Part shown: positions 1 to 9,387 of the stretch, one piece after another | Numbering within the stretch: the stretch's first letter is position 1 | Layout of the letters: each line of letters opens with the position of its first letter | Assembly: GCF_900119075.1 (NCBI RefSeq) | Contig: NZ_FPIP01000001.1 | Span: 186,001-250,000 of the forward strand | DNA length: 64,000 nucleotides | Direction: 5' to 3' | From: Ruminococcus flavefaciens | Lineage (GTDB): Bacteria > Bacillota > Clostridia > Oscillospirales > Ruminococcaceae | Position numbers and translations under genes: made by a program | The notes under the pieces: model-generated | Databases searched by the model: none | The model's input: only the letters and a program-made list of their open reading frames with translations | What the model was told of the DNA's origin: nothing

Positions 1-3000
1 AGTGAGTACATGATATGCGGCAAGCCATGCCGTCTGAAGGACATTAACGAACTCTTCATGGACACAGGTCTTGGACGCGACGGCTACTCCATTATCGGAC
101 AGGGACGTATCGCCGAGATAGTCGGTGCAAAGAGCTCCGAGCGCCGCGACATATTTGAAGAAGCGGCAGGTATCTCAAAGTTCCGCTACAAGAAACTGGA
201 GGCTGAGAGAAAGCTCACCGCCGCACAGGAAAATCTCCTTCGTCTGACGGATATCCTGTCGGAACTGGAGGGCAGAGTGGAGCCGCTCCGCATACAGTCG
301 CAAAAGGCTGAGAAGTTCATAAAGCTTGCCGAGGAGCGCAAGAAGCTGGAAATATCCGTCTGGGTGACAAAGCTGGACGAGATGAAGGTAAAGCTTGACG
401 AGATAGAGAGCAAGATACTCGTCAGCAAGAACGAGTACGAGAATATCGAGAACGATATCCAGCGCGAGGAGCAGAAGATAGCAGACGGTATCAGAAAGAT
501 GCAGGAGAGCACCATGCGTGCCGACGAACTCCGCCGCAAAATGCTGGAGGAGGAGCAGACCTCATCGGAGATGAAGTCTGGTATCGCCGTTCTCGAAAAC
601 GATATAAAGCACTGCAACGAGGCAGTTGAAGCCGCTCAGAAGAACATCGACAGCTCCGAAGAAGCCAAGAAAGCTCTGGAGCAGGAGCGCAAGGCTGCTC
701 TTGACGGACTTGCAGAGCTTGAAGCAAAGAAAAAGACTCTTGAAGCCGAGATAAAGGCTGCCGAGGAGAGCTTCGAGAAAGCCGAGAACGAGAGCTCAAA
801 GCTGGGAGACTCCGTTGACAAGGCAGGCAGCGAGATAAACGCTATGTACATCAGGCAGAGCGAGCACCGCTTCACTATCGAGTCCTCAAAGGCGACCATA
901 GAGGAGCAGACCGCCCGTCTTGCCGAGCTCCGCGAAAGCAGCGGCGATATCAGCCGCAAGCTCAGCGAGTATCAGAGTCAGGCTGCCGAGATAAAGGCAG
1001 AGAAAGAGAAGAACGCAGCGAGAGCCGAGGAGCTCCGCAACAAGCTCAGCGGACTTGAAAGACTTTACAAGTCGCGCCGCGAGGGCTTCGAGCAGGCTAA
1101 GAACGACTTCGAGCTAGCGCTCTATGAGCTGAAAGACAAGCAGCAGCGCCGCAAGATACTCACCGACCTTGAAAACAATATGGAGGGCTTTGCAGGCAGC
1201 GTAAAGCAGGTTCTGAAAGCCTCAAAGCAGGGACGTATCGGCGGAGTAATGGGCACTGTAGCTCAGAATATAGGCGTTGAGCCAAAGTACGCAGTAGCAG
1301 TTGAGACTGCGCTGGGCGGCGCAATGCAGAACATCATCGTCGAAAACGAGGACATCGCAAAGCGCTGTATCCGTTTCCTTAAAGAGCAGAAGGGCGGACG
1401 TGCAACATTCCTGCCTATCACATCTGTAAAGGGCTACGAGCTCCGCGAGCAGGGGCTTGAAAACTGCGAGGGCTTCGTGGCAAATGCCAACAAGATAGTG
1501 ACTTATGACCAGAAATTCAGCGGTATAATCGCTTCACTTCTGGGACGCATAGTCATCGCAGAGGATATCGACACCGCAACTCTTATAGCCAAGAAATACG
1601 GCTACAAGTTCAAGATAGTAACTCTCGACGGACAGGTCATCAATGCAGGCGGTTCATTCACAGGCGGTTCCGCACAGCGTTCGGGCGGTATCATAACCCG
1701 TAAGAACGAGATAGACACTCTCGACGCCGAGATAGTAAAGCTGGAATCAGAGCGGGACACTCTCCGCGAAAAGGCAGAGAAGCTCCGCGCCGAATCCGAG
1801 AAGCTCCGCTTTGATACGGAGGCTGCAAAGGAAGAACAGGCACAGTGCGAGGCTGACAGAGTCCGCATTGGAGCAGAGCTCAACAGCCTTGCTTCACTGG
1901 AGGAGCAGTTCCGCGCACAGTCGGAGAACTCCGAGAAAGCAGCAGCAGAGATACAGCAGCGCATAGCTGCCGCAAAGCAGAGCATAGTCGATTCGGAAAA
2001 GGCTCTTGCCGATACAGACGCCGAGATAAAGGCGGCTGAGGAAAAGCTTGCACAGGGACAGGATATCCGCGAAAAGCTGAGATTACAGCGTGCGGAGCTG
2101 TCCGATAAGCTGTCAGAGCTGAAGATAAAGGGCATGGAGCTTGCAAAGGACGTGCAGGCTCAGGAGCTGGAGCTCTCCCGTATCGACCGCAGAGAGGAAG
2201 AGCTGAAATACGGCGCTCACCGCTTCGAGGAGGAGATATTCCGCCAGAAGGAGATAATCTCACAGAAGCAGGCTGAGATAGAGGAGCTGAAAAAACAGCT
2301 CTCCGATTTCAAGGACAACACCGAGACATACAATGCCGAGATACAGCGCTGTCATGCAACTCATACAGAGCAGAACCGTCTCGTAAATGAGATGCAGAAC
2401 GGCTTGAAAACTATCAACGAAGCAAAGGAAAAGCTGTCCGCAGATATCACCCGTCTTGAAGAGCGCAAGGAGACAGTCTGCCGCGATACCGACAATATCA
2501 TCAGACAGCTCATGGAGGTCTACGAGCTTACGCGCTCCGAGGCTGTTGCCATGGCTGAGAAGATAGACGATATGATAGCCGCACAGGCAGAGCTCACCAC
2601 CATAAAGAACAAGATACGCGCCCTCGGAAGCGTAAACGTTGACGCTATCGAGGAGTACAAGGAAGTATCCGAGCGTTATCAGTTCATGTCCGAGCAGATA
2701 GCCGACGTGCAGAAGTCCAAGACAGAGCTGGAAAAGATAATCACAGACCTTACTTCGGAGATGTGCAGGATATTCTCAGAGAGCTTTGAGATAATAAACT
2801 CAAATTTCAAGAGCATATTCGTGGAGCTCTTCGGCGGCGGAAAGGCAGAGCTGATACTTACCGATCCCGAGAACGTTCTGGAATCGGGCATAGAGATAAG
2901 CGTAGCGCCTCCCGGTAAGGTCATCAAGAACCTTATCTCACTGTCGGGAGGCGAGCAGTCTTTCGTAGCTATAGCTATCTATTTCGCTATACTCAAGCTG

Positions 3001-3246
3001 AGACCTGCGCCTTTCTGTATTCTTGACGAGATAGACGCGGCTCTCGATGAGGTAAACGTAAGAAAGTACGCACAGTACCTCAAAAAGTTCACTGATACCA
3101 CTCAGTTCGTGCTTGTTACTCACAGACGAAGCGCTATGGAAGAAGCCAATGTCCTTTACGGTGTAACCATGCAGGAGGACGGTATTTCCAAGCTCCTGAA
3201 AATGGAGCAGGTGGACTTCCAGGAGGACGTTGCGGATATTCAATAA
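1..3246 (+). CDS. smc: Chromosome segregation ATPase SMC (5' end outside window)
   Basis: SMC forms a dimer that, with ScpA and ScpB (present here at 56.5-57.8 kb), compacts and segregates the chromosome. The reading frame is open from base 1, so the N-terminal Walker A part (about 110 residues) lies to the left of the window; the first ATG at 10 is internal. Visible parts: the end of the N-terminal head (GLGRDGYSIIGQGRI, then FEEAAGISKFRYKK), long Glu/Lys-rich coiled coils, the hinge domain around residues 395-560 (GFAGSVKQVL to GGSFTGGSAQRSGGI), a second coiled coil, and the C-terminal head with the ABC signature SLSGGEQ and Walker B FCILDEIDAALDE. The gene is followed after about 60 bases by ftsY with no terminator, the usual smc-ftsY arrangement in Firmicutes. 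Confidence 0.97.
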   Translation, partial: SEYMICGKPCRLKDINELFMDTGLGRDGYSIIGQGRIAEIVGAKSSERRDIFEEAAGISKFRYKKLEAERKLTAAQENLLRLTDILSELEGRVEPLRIQSQKAEKFIKLAEERKKLEISVWVTKLDEMKVKLDEIESKILVSKNEYENIENDIQREEQKIADGIRKMQESTMRADELRRKMLEEEQTSSEMKSGIAVLENDIKHCNEAVEAAQKNIDSSEEAKKALEQERKAALDGLAELEAKKKTLEAEIKAAEESFEKAENESSKLGDSVDKAGSEINAMYIRQSEHRFTIESSKATIEEQTARLAELRESSGDISRKLSEYQSQAAEIKAEKEKNAARAEELRNKLSGLERLYKSRREGFEQAKNDFELALYELKDKQQRRKILTDLENNMEGFAGSVKQVLKASKQGRIGGVMGTVAQNIGVEPKYAVAVETALGGAMQNIIVENEDIAKRCIRFLKEQKGGRATFLPITSVKGYELREQGLENCEGFVANANKIVTYDQKFSGIIASLLGRIVIAEDIDTATLIAKKYGYKFKIVTLDGQVINAGGSFTGGSAQRSGGIITRKNEIDTLDAEIVKLESERDTLREKAEKLRAESEKLRFDTEAAKEEQAQCEADRVRIGAELNSLASLEEQFRAQSENSEKAAAEIQQRIAAAKQSIVDSEKALADTDAEIKAAEEKLAQGQDIREKLRLQRAELSDKLSELKIKGMELAKDVQAQELELSRIDRREEELKYGAHRFEEEIFRQKEIISQKQAEIEELKKQLSDFKDNTETYNAEIQRCHATHTEQNRLVNEMQNGLKTINEAKEKLSADITRLEERKETVCRDTDNIIRQLMEVYELTRSEAVAMAEKIDDMIAAQAELTTIKNKIRALGSVNVDAIEEYKEVSERYQFMSEQIADVQKSKTELEKIITDLTSEMCRIFSESFEIINSNFKSIFVELFGGGKAELILTDPENVLESGIEISVAPPGKVIKNLISLSGGEQSFVAIAIYFAILKLRPAPFCILDEIDAALDEVNVRKYAQYLKKFTDTTQFVLVTHRRSAMEEANVLYGVTMQEDGISKLLKMEQVDFQEDVADIQ

Positions 3247-3309
3247 TTTTTTTGTCACAAAATCGTTTTTCATTTCGATAAGTATAATAGACCATGTTTG
3301 GAGGATATA

Positions 3310-4704
3310 ATGGGACTTTTTTCTAAAATTGCCAGCGGTCTCAAAAAGACCAAGGATTTTCTTTTCGGCGGTATCCAGAGGGTTCTTAACCAGTTTACCG
3401 TTATTGACGAGGACCTTTTCGACGAGCTCGAGGAGCAGATGATAATGAGCGATATCGGCGTTGAGACCTCCGAGGAGATATGCGACAGGCTCCGCAAGAA
3501 GATAAAGGAGCGCGGTATCACCGATCCAAAGGAGATAATGGGACTTATCCATGAGGTCATCTCTGAGATAATGGGCAATGACACAGGACTTGACCTGTCT
3601 GTATCTCCCGCAGTAATCATGGTCATCGGCGTAAACGGCGCAGGCAAGACAACAACTATCGGCAAGCTCTGCCACCAGTTCAAGCAGGAGGGCAAAAAAG
3701 TTCTCGTTGCCGCTGCGGATACATTCCGTGCAGCAGCTATCGACCAGCTTGAGGTATGGACGCAGAGAGCAGGCGTTGACATAGTTAAGCACGCCGAGGG
3801 CTCCGATCCCGGTGCGGTAGTATACGACGCTCTCGAAGCTGCAAAGGCAAGAGAGTGCGACGTTGTCGTTATTGACACCGCAGGACGTCTCCATAACAAG
3901 AAGAATCTTATGGAGGAGCTCAAAAAGATAAACCGTATCATCGACACAAAGGCAGGGGACTGCTCACGTGAGGTGCTTCTTGTACTTGACGCTACAACAG
4001 GTCAGAACGCAGTAAATCAGGCTAAGCTTTTCAGCGAGACTGCACCTATCACGGGTATAGTTCTCACAAAGCTCGACGGTACAGCAAAGGGCGGTATCGT
4101 TATCTCCATAAAGAACGAGCTTGGCATACCTGTAAAGCTCATTGGCGTTGGCGAGAAGATAGACGATTTACAGCCATTTGACAGCAATATGTTCGTTGAC
4201 GCTCTCTTTGCAAGTCCCGAGCAGCTTGAAGAGCTTGCCGAGGCTGAGGAGGACGAGGAGAACGAGTCCGAGGGCTACACTGAGGATACCGAGTACGAAG
4301 AGGACGAGGAGACCGTTGAGGTCGACGGCGTAAAGGGCTATTACAACGAGTACGGCGCATTCGTTGCCTATGAGGAAGACGAAGAAGCCGATGAAGCAGA
4401 GCCTGAGTACGAGGAAGAGGACTACGAAGAGGAGTCCGAAGAAGAAACCGAAGCTGAGACAGAGTCTGAAGTTGAGTCTGATGATGAGGCTGAAGCTGAT
4501 GAGGACACAGAGGCTGAGGAAAGCGAGCTGACCGAAGCAGCTGAGGACGAATCCTACGAGGATGAGTCCGATGACGCCGAGGATTCCGACGAAGCTGATG
4601 AAGAAGAGACAGCCGAGGAAGAGACAGAGACTGCTGCTGAGCCCGAAAAGAAGAAAAAGCGCGGCTTCTTCAGCAGACTGTTCGGAGGTAAGGACAATGA
4701 TTAA
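3310..4704 (+). CDS. ftsY: Signal recognition particle receptor FtsY with acidic C-terminal tail
   Basis: FtsY is the SRP receptor GTPase that docks ribosome-SRP complexes at the membrane. ATG 3310 is chosen because GGAGG sits at 3300-3304; a TTG at 3298 in the same frame has no such site. The 464-residue product begins with an amphipathic segment (MGLFSKIASGLKK), then the NG domain with the P-loop GVNGAGKTTTIGKL, DTAGR, TKLDGTAKGG and GVGEKIDDLQPF motifs, ending near residue 300. About 140 extra residues follow, dominated by Glu and Asp, and the protein finishes with a basic/aromatic segment (KKKKRGFFSRLFGG). In E. coli the acidic domain precedes the NG domain, so the order is reversed here. 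The stop overlaps the rdgB start. Confidence 0.96.
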   Translation: MGLFSKIASGLKKTKDFLFGGIQRVLNQFTVIDEDLFDELEEQMIMSDIGVETSEEICDRLRKKIKERGITDPKEIMGLIHEVISEIMGNDTGLDLSVSPAVIMVIGVNGAGKTTTIGKLCHQFKQEGKKVLVAAADTFRAAAIDQLEVWTQRAGVDIVKHAEGSDPGAVVYDALEAAKARECDVVVIDTAGRLHNKKNLMEELKKINRIIDTKAGDCSREVLLVLDATTGQNAVNQAKLFSETAPITGIVLTKLDGTAKGGIVISIKNELGIPVKLIGVGEKIDDLQPFDSNMFVDALFASPEQLEELAEAEEDEENESEGYTEDTEYEEDEETVEVDGVKGYYNEYGAFVAYEEDEEADEAEPEYEEEDYEEESEEETEAETESEVESDDEAEADEDTEAEESELTEAAEDESYEDESDDAEDSDEADEEETAEEETETAAEPEKKKKRGFFSRLFGGKDND

Positions 4705-5278
4705 GCAGCTTGTAATGGCTACAAATAACGCAAACAAGCTCCGCGAGGCAAGAGAGATACTTGCACCTCTCGGGATAGAGGTCCTCTCACAGCGTGAAGC
4801 AGGAGCAAACTGTGATCCCGAGGAAAACGGCGCTTCCTTTGCGGAAAACGCTCTTATCAAGGCAAAAGCAGTTTACGAAGCTGTAAAGCTCCCGACTATC
4901 GCAGACGACAGCGGTCTATGCGTTGACGCTATGGACGGCAGACCGGGAGTTTATTCCGCAAGATATGCTCCCGAGGGACAGCACTGCGCGAAGCTTCTTG
5001 AGGAAATGAAGAACGTGCCCGACGGCAAGCGCGGAGCTGCATTCGAGTGTACTATCGCGTACATCGACGAAAACGGCAGCCACACCATGACAGGGGAGTG
5101 CAGAGGGGCTATCGGACATGAGCAGCGCGGCACCAACGGCTTCGGCTACGATCCCGTATTTATGGTGGGCAAGCGCACAATGGCGGAGCTCACAGCAGAT
5201 GAAAAGAACGCTATAAGCCACAGAGGTGCGGCTCTCAGAGAGCTGTACAAGTATCTGAAAGAAAGATTTGGTGATTGA
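4697..5278 (+). CDS. rdgB: Non-canonical purine NTP pyrophosphatase, RdgB/HAM1 family
   Basis: Hydrolyses XTP, dITP and ITP to monophosphates, keeping damaged purines out of DNA and RNA. The 193-residue protein has the family landmarks: ATNNANKLREAREIL at the N-terminus, the metal/nucleotide site ADDSGLCVDAMDGRPGVYSARYA, NGFGYDPVF, and the terminal SHRGAALREL. Start 4697 is supported by GGAGG at 4684-4688 inside the ftsY tail; the open frame continues upstream but would read through ftsY in another frame. It overlaps ftsY by 8 bases and abuts the next gene, so translational coupling is likely. Confidence 0.96.
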   Translation: MIKQLVMATNNANKLREAREILAPLGIEVLSQREAGANCDPEENGASFAENALIKAKAVYEAVKLPTIADDSGLCVDAMDGRPGVYSARYAPEGQHCAKLLEEMKNVPDGKRGAAFECTIAYIDENGSHTMTGECRGAIGHEQRGTNGFGYDPVFMVGKRTMAELTADEKNAISHRGAALRELYKYLKERFGD

Positions 5279-5581
5279 ATGTTAACAAGCAAGCAGAGAG
5301 CTTACCTGCGCGGTATCGCCTCTACATACGAGACCATATATCAGGTGGGAAAGGGCGGCGTTACCGAGGCTATGTGCAAGGATATTGAAGCTGCTCTTAC
5401 AAAAAGAGAGCTTATAAAGCTGAGAGTTCTTGACAATTCGGGCTGGACCGCAAGAGAGGCTGCCGACGCTATCGCAGAGCAGACAGGCGCCGATGTAGTA
5501 CAGGTCATCGGCAGCAAATTCGTGCTTTTCAAGCGCAACGAAAAAGAGCCTGTTATCGAGAATATCCCAAAGGCTAAGTAA
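5279..5581 (+). CDS. yhbY: YhbY/CRM-domain RNA-binding protein
   Basis: A 100-residue single-domain CRS1/YhbY (CRM) protein, a family associated with the pre-50S ribosome. It starts with LTSKQRAYLRGIA, followed by the helix-strand pattern and the ELIKLRVL strand, and ends with QVIGSKFVLFKRN, which matches the family's GxK/R RNA-binding region. The ATG follows the rdgB stop directly. Neighbours downstream (nadD, yqeK, rsfS) are the standard partners of yhbY in Firmicutes. Confidence 0.93.
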   Translation: MLTSKQRAYLRGIASTYETIYQVGKGGVTEAMCKDIEAALTKRELIKLRVLDNSGWTAREAADAIAEQTGADVVQVIGSKFVLFKRNEKEPVIENIPKAK

Positions 5582-5584
5582 GAC

Positions 5585-6280
5585 ATGAAGGTTCTTATAA
5601 TAAGCGGCACAAACCACAAGGGCTCCACCTACAATATCGGGCGTATCATGGCTGAGAAGCTGACCAAGCCCGATGAGATCAGCGAGGTGTTCCTGCCCCG
5701 TGACTTTGACGAGTTCTGCTATGGCTGTACAAATTGTTTCGAGAAAAACGAGGAGCATTGTCCTCACGCCGAAAAGCTGAAGCCCATAACCGAGCTTATA
5801 GACGCATCAGATGTGCTTATACTTACGTCTCCCGTGTACGTTTACCACTGCACAGGACAGATGAAAGCGCTCCTCGACCATTACGGCTGGCGCTGGATGG
5901 CGCACCGTCCCGAGGAAAAGATGTTCAGCAAGCAGGCAGTAGTGGTTGCAACGGCTGCGGGAGCAGGCGTGAAGTCCACTATGAAGGACATGGCGGACAG
6001 CTGCTTCTTCTGGGGCATACCTCAGACCTACAAGCTGGGCAGAGCAGTTGCGGCAGTTGACTGGCAGAGCGTAAAGCCCAAGATAAAGGACGATATCAAT
6101 AAAAAAGCCGACAGTATCGCAAAAAAAATACTGAAAAGGCAGGGGAAAGTACCTGTTTCACTGAAAACAAAGGGCTTTTTCAAGATAATGAGCCTTTTGC
6201 AGAAAAACGGCTGGAACAAAGCCGACATGGACTACTGGAAGGAAAAGGGCTGGACAGAAGGCAAGCGCCCGTGGAAATGA
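5585..6280 (+). CDS. Flavodoxin-like NAD(P)H-dependent FMN oxidoreductase
   Basis: A 231-residue flavodoxin-fold protein of the NADPH-dependent FMN reductase / iron-sulfur flavoprotein type. The FMN phosphate loop is visible at residues 6-14 (SGTNHKGST), followed by YGCTNCFEKNEEHCPH, a Cys cluster of the kind seen in iron-sulfur flavoproteins, and the second flavin-binding stretch LTSPVYVYHCTGQMKALLDHYGWRW. The physiological substrate cannot be told. It starts 3 bases after yhbY and lies in the same operon, though it is not a usual member of this cluster. Confidence 0.85.
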   Translation: MKVLIISGTNHKGSTYNIGRIMAEKLTKPDEISEVFLPRDFDEFCYGCTNCFEKNEEHCPHAEKLKPITELIDASDVLILTSPVYVYHCTGQMKALLDHYGWRWMAHRPEEKMFSKQAVVVATAAGAGVKSTMKDMADSCFFWGIPQTYKLGRAVAAVDWQSVKPKIKDDINKKADSIAKKILKRQGKVPVSLKTKGFFKIMSLLQKNGWNKADMDYWKEKGWTEGKRPWK

Positions 6281-6293
6281 ATGGAGTGATGAA

Positions 6294-7484
6294 ATGCGCA
6301 TAGGAATATACGGCGGAAGCTTCAATCCCGTACATAACGGTCATATACATCTTGCGCAGACAGCGCTCCGTGATTTTTCGCTCGACAGGTTGTATTTGGT
6401 GCCGTCGAAGAAGTCTCCCCACCGCTCCATAGCGGAGTACGCTCCCGATGAGGACAGACTTGAAATGCTCAGACTTGCCTGCAGGGCAGACGAAAGGCTT
6501 TTTGTCAGCGATTATGAGATAAAAAGCGACCGCGTGAGCTATACTATATACACGGTGGAGCACTTCCACGCTGAATTTCCTGAGGCAGAGCTTTTTCTCA
6601 TGGTGGGAAGTGATATGCTCATGTGCTTCGATACATGGCACCGTTTTGATGAGATACTGGCAAAGGTAACATTATGTGTCGTATCCCGTGAGAGCGGAGA
6701 CCTGCCTGCACTGAGAGCAAAGGCAGAGGAACTCAGCAAATTCGGCAAGATACTGGTATCCGAGGCTGATCCTACGGTGATTTCGAGCACCGAGATCAGA
6801 AAAAAAATTGCAAAAAATAAGGATTTCGCTTGCTATCTTGACGAAAATGTAGTACAATATATAAGATCGAAGGGATTATATTCAGTCAGAGGTGAAGGAA
6901 AATTGCATTACGATGCAGACGATAAAAAGAAATACCTGAAAGCCAATTTATCGGTTAAAAGATACACACATTCGCTGAATGTTGCCGACGAGTGCAGAAA
7001 GCTTGCGGAAAAGTACGGAGAAGATCCCGAAAAGGCATATTTTGCAGGGCTTCTTCATGATATCTGCAAGGAAATGCCCGACGATCAGCAGAGAGCTCTT
7101 GTAGAGGAGAGCGGCTACACGGTATGCCGCGAGGAGCTTGAAACGCGTTCGCTGCTCCACGGCATTGCAGGTGCATATTTTATTAAGAAAGAGTTTGGGA
7201 TAGAGGATATAGATATCCTTAATTCCATCAGATTTCATACAGTCGGACGGGCTGGAATGTCCCGTCTTGAGGAGATAGTTTACATCGGCGACCTTATTTC
7301 TGCCGAAAGAGACTACAAGGATGTGGATAAAATGCGCAAGCTGGCTTATACCGACCTTAATGCGGCTATGCTGGAGGCTTTTGCATTTTCCATGAAGTCG
7401 GTTATAAAAAAAGGCGGAGTAATACCTATTTGTACCGCAGAGGGATATAATTTTTATACACGGCTTTCAAAAGCAGAGAAATAA
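6294..7484 (+). CDS. nadD: Fused nicotinate-nucleotide adenylyltransferase and YqeK HD-domain hydrolase
   Basis: One 396-residue polypeptide carries two enzymes that are separate genes in Bacillus. Residues 1-200 are NadD, which makes deamido-NAD from NaMN and ATP: YGGSFNPVHNGHIHLAQ with the nucleotidyltransferase (T/H)xGH motif, GSDMLMCFDTWHRFDEI, and the late ISSTEIRKKI motif. Residues about 205-396 are a YqeK-type HD domain (RYTHSLNVADECRKLA, FAGLLHDICKEMP), a family shown to split diadenosine tetraphosphate. There is no stop or frameshift between them; the junction lies around LHYDADDKKKYL. GGAG precedes the ATG. Confidence 0.93.
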   Translation: MRIGIYGGSFNPVHNGHIHLAQTALRDFSLDRLYLVPSKKSPHRSIAEYAPDEDRLEMLRLACRADERLFVSDYEIKSDRVSYTIYTVEHFHAEFPEAELFLMVGSDMLMCFDTWHRFDEILAKVTLCVVSRESGDLPALRAKAEELSKFGKILVSEADPTVISSTEIRKKIAKNKDFACYLDENVVQYIRSKGLYSVRGEGKLHYDADDKKKYLKANLSVKRYTHSLNVADECRKLAEKYGEDPEKAYFAGLLHDICKEMPDDQQRALVEESGYTVCREELETRSLLHGIAGAYFIKKEFGIEDIDILNSIRFHTVGRAGMSRLEEIVYIGDLISAERDYKDVDKMRKLAYTDLNAAMLEAFAFSMKSVIKKGGVIPICTAEGYNFYTRLSKAEK

Positions 7485-7513
7485 AATACTGGGAATTTGA
7501 AAAGAGGAGTCAA

Positions 7514-9022
7514 ATGAACCGAGAAGAACGTAACGAGGAGTTATACAGCAGATCTTACGGAGCTCCGAGGCAGGCAAAACCTCTTAGAAAGCTCAAAAGG
7601 ATCGATAATAATAACAGCAGACCAAAAGAGCCCGAGTATCATGGATTGCACGAGGCTCCTTCAATAGATATAAGGATCGAGGGGGAGAAACCTCCGAGAC
7701 CGCAGTTAAATGAGCAGCAGTATCACGGACTTCACGAAAAGGGCAGAGAAAGATACGTTGAATCGGCAGATTATGATGAGGATCTCGACGATTTTGACGA
7801 CGAGCCGAAAAAGAAAAAGAGCAAAAAGGACGCATTCATAAAGCTTACGTCCATTCTGCTAAGTATCGCGGCTATAATCGCTCTCTTCCTTAATATGCCT
7901 ATACTCTGGTATAAAAAGAGCGGTCAGCCCGATGAGAGAGTGTCCATAATGACCTATTTCAAGCGCTGGCAGCCTACTGTTGACATCGAGGGCGAGCTTC
8001 AGAAGCCTACAATGGATCTGAACGTCGATACAGATATCGTTACCGAGGACTTTACAGACGGTCTGGATCTTCCGCAGCTTGTCGAGGGACAGTACACCGT
8101 GCTTTTCCTCGGATTTGACGAGGATCAGGAGCTTACAGACGTTATCTGGATATGTCAGTTCGATATCGGAGGCGGAAAGCTAAATATACTGCAGGTGCCC
8201 CGTGACTGTGCAGTTCCGAACTATACAAGCAATCCGACCACCAAGATAAACAGCGTTTACTTTGACGCATGGGATCAGGAATCAAACAAGATCCAGCGTG
8301 TGGTAAACTGTATTCAGGAAAACTTCGGTATCCCGATAGACGCATATATAACAACTGCCTGCTTCGATATCGTCGATATCGTTGACCTTATAGGCGGTAT
8401 CCCGATGCACCTTGACAACGAGATAATCTATGAGGCTGACAAGAGAATACCCGCAGGCGACGTAGTCCTCAACGGTAATCAGTCTGAATGGTTCGTGCGT
8501 TTCCGTCACGAGTGGCTGCAGGGCGATATCGGACGTGTACAGAACCAGCGCCGCTTCATGCAGGCAGCTATGAAGAAGCTCCTGTCCATCGTCAAGGACG
8601 AGGGCAAGATGAAGCTGTACAGCTACCTCAATACCATATACAAGAACAAGTGGATAGCAACCAATATGAGCGTTGAGGACCTCAGCAAGCTTGCTGATTT
8701 CGGCTCGGTGCTCAGTATGGAGAATGTCAGCGTAAATATGGTGCCCGGTGAAGACGCTATCTATTATATCACCAATGAGGAGTTCTACAGTATCTACTCG
8801 ATACACAAGAGAGCTACAATAGATATGCTCAACGAGCATTTCAGACCTTATCAGAGACCTATGCTGCTCTCAGAGAGCAATATCGTCGAATATGTTGACG
8901 AATACAACTATCAGTATGAAGTATATGATGATACCGGCATGACCTTTGAGGAACTCGAAACAGCTACTGAGCCGCTCAGAGACCCAGAAAAGAGACCTGC
9001 ATGGAAGGAGTATGAAGAATAA
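7514..9022 (+). CDS. LytR-CpsA-Psr (LCP) family cell wall ligase
   Basis: LCP proteins transfer lipid-linked teichoic acid or polysaccharide to peptidoglycan on the outer face of the membrane. The 502-residue protein has a charged cytoplasmic N-terminus of about 110 residues, one membrane segment (LTSILLSIAAIIALFLNMPIL) and an extracellular LCP domain from about residue 195: VLFLGFDEDQELTDVIWI, LNILQVPRDCAVP, NSVYFD, and the Arg-rich DIGRVQNQRRFMQA motif that binds the pyrophosphate. It ends one base before rsfS and sits in the yqeK-lytR-rsfS order common in Clostridia. Confidence 0.92.
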   Translation: MNREERNEELYSRSYGAPRQAKPLRKLKRIDNNNSRPKEPEYHGLHEAPSIDIRIEGEKPPRPQLNEQQYHGLHEKGRERYVESADYDEDLDDFDDEPKKKKSKKDAFIKLTSILLSIAAIIALFLNMPILWYKKSGQPDERVSIMTYFKRWQPTVDIEGELQKPTMDLNVDTDIVTEDFTDGLDLPQLVEGQYTVLFLGFDEDQELTDVIWICQFDIGGGKLNILQVPRDCAVPNYTSNPTTKINSVYFDAWDQESNKIQRVVNCIQENFGIPIDAYITTACFDIVDIVDLIGGIPMHLDNEIIYEADKRIPAGDVVLNGNQSEWFVRFRHEWLQGDIGRVQNQRRFMQAAMKKLLSIVKDEGKMKLYSYLNTIYKNKWIATNMSVEDLSKLADFGSVLSMENVSVNMVPGEDAIYYITNEEFYSIYSIHKRATIDMLNEHFRPYQRPMLLSESNIVEYVDEYNYQYEVYDDTGMTFEELETATEPLRDPEKRPAWKEYEE

Positions 9023-9382
9023 ATGACCGAACAGGAAAAGCTTGAACTTATCATAAAAACTCTCGACAGCAAAAGAGGCGAGGATATACAGGCAATAAAG
9101 ATATCAGACCTCACTATACTTGCAGATTATTTCGTAATAGTAAACGGTACCAGCAATACTCATGCAAGAACACTTGCAGACGAGGTCGAGTTCGTCCTCT
9201 CACAGAAGGGCATTGAGCCCCAGCGCCGTGAGGCTGATACGGGAAATACATGGATAATCCTTGATTATGCTGATATAATCGTTCATGTATTCTACAAGGA
9301 CACACGTAATTTCTACAAGCTGGAAGGCTTATGGGCTGACGGCGAGCAGATAGATATCAGCAGCCTTATCACCAAGGAGTGA
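9023..9382 (+). CDS. rsfS: Ribosome silencing factor RsfS
   Basis: RsfS binds L14 and blocks subunit joining when nutrients are short. The 119-residue product has the DUF143/Iojap core: KRGEDIQAIKISDLTILADYFVIVNGTSNTHARTLADEVE and WIILDYADIIVHVFYKDTRNFYKLEGLW. Its ATG follows the stop of the LCP gene without a gap, so it depends on coupled translation. This is the conserved nadD-yqeK-rsfS neighbourhood. Confidence 0.97.
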   Translation: MTEQEKLELIIKTLDSKRGEDIQAIKISDLTILADYFVIVNGTSNTHARTLADEVEFVLSQKGIEPQRREADTGNTWIILDYADIIVHVFYKDTRNFYKLEGLWADGEQIDISSLITKE

Positions 9383-9387
9383 GTTAT

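Noticed and set aside
2938..3894. Long minus-strand frame of 318 codons across the smc end and ftsY start
   Set aside because: Lies opposite two certain genes and shows no domain or ribosome binding site; a shadow of codon bias.
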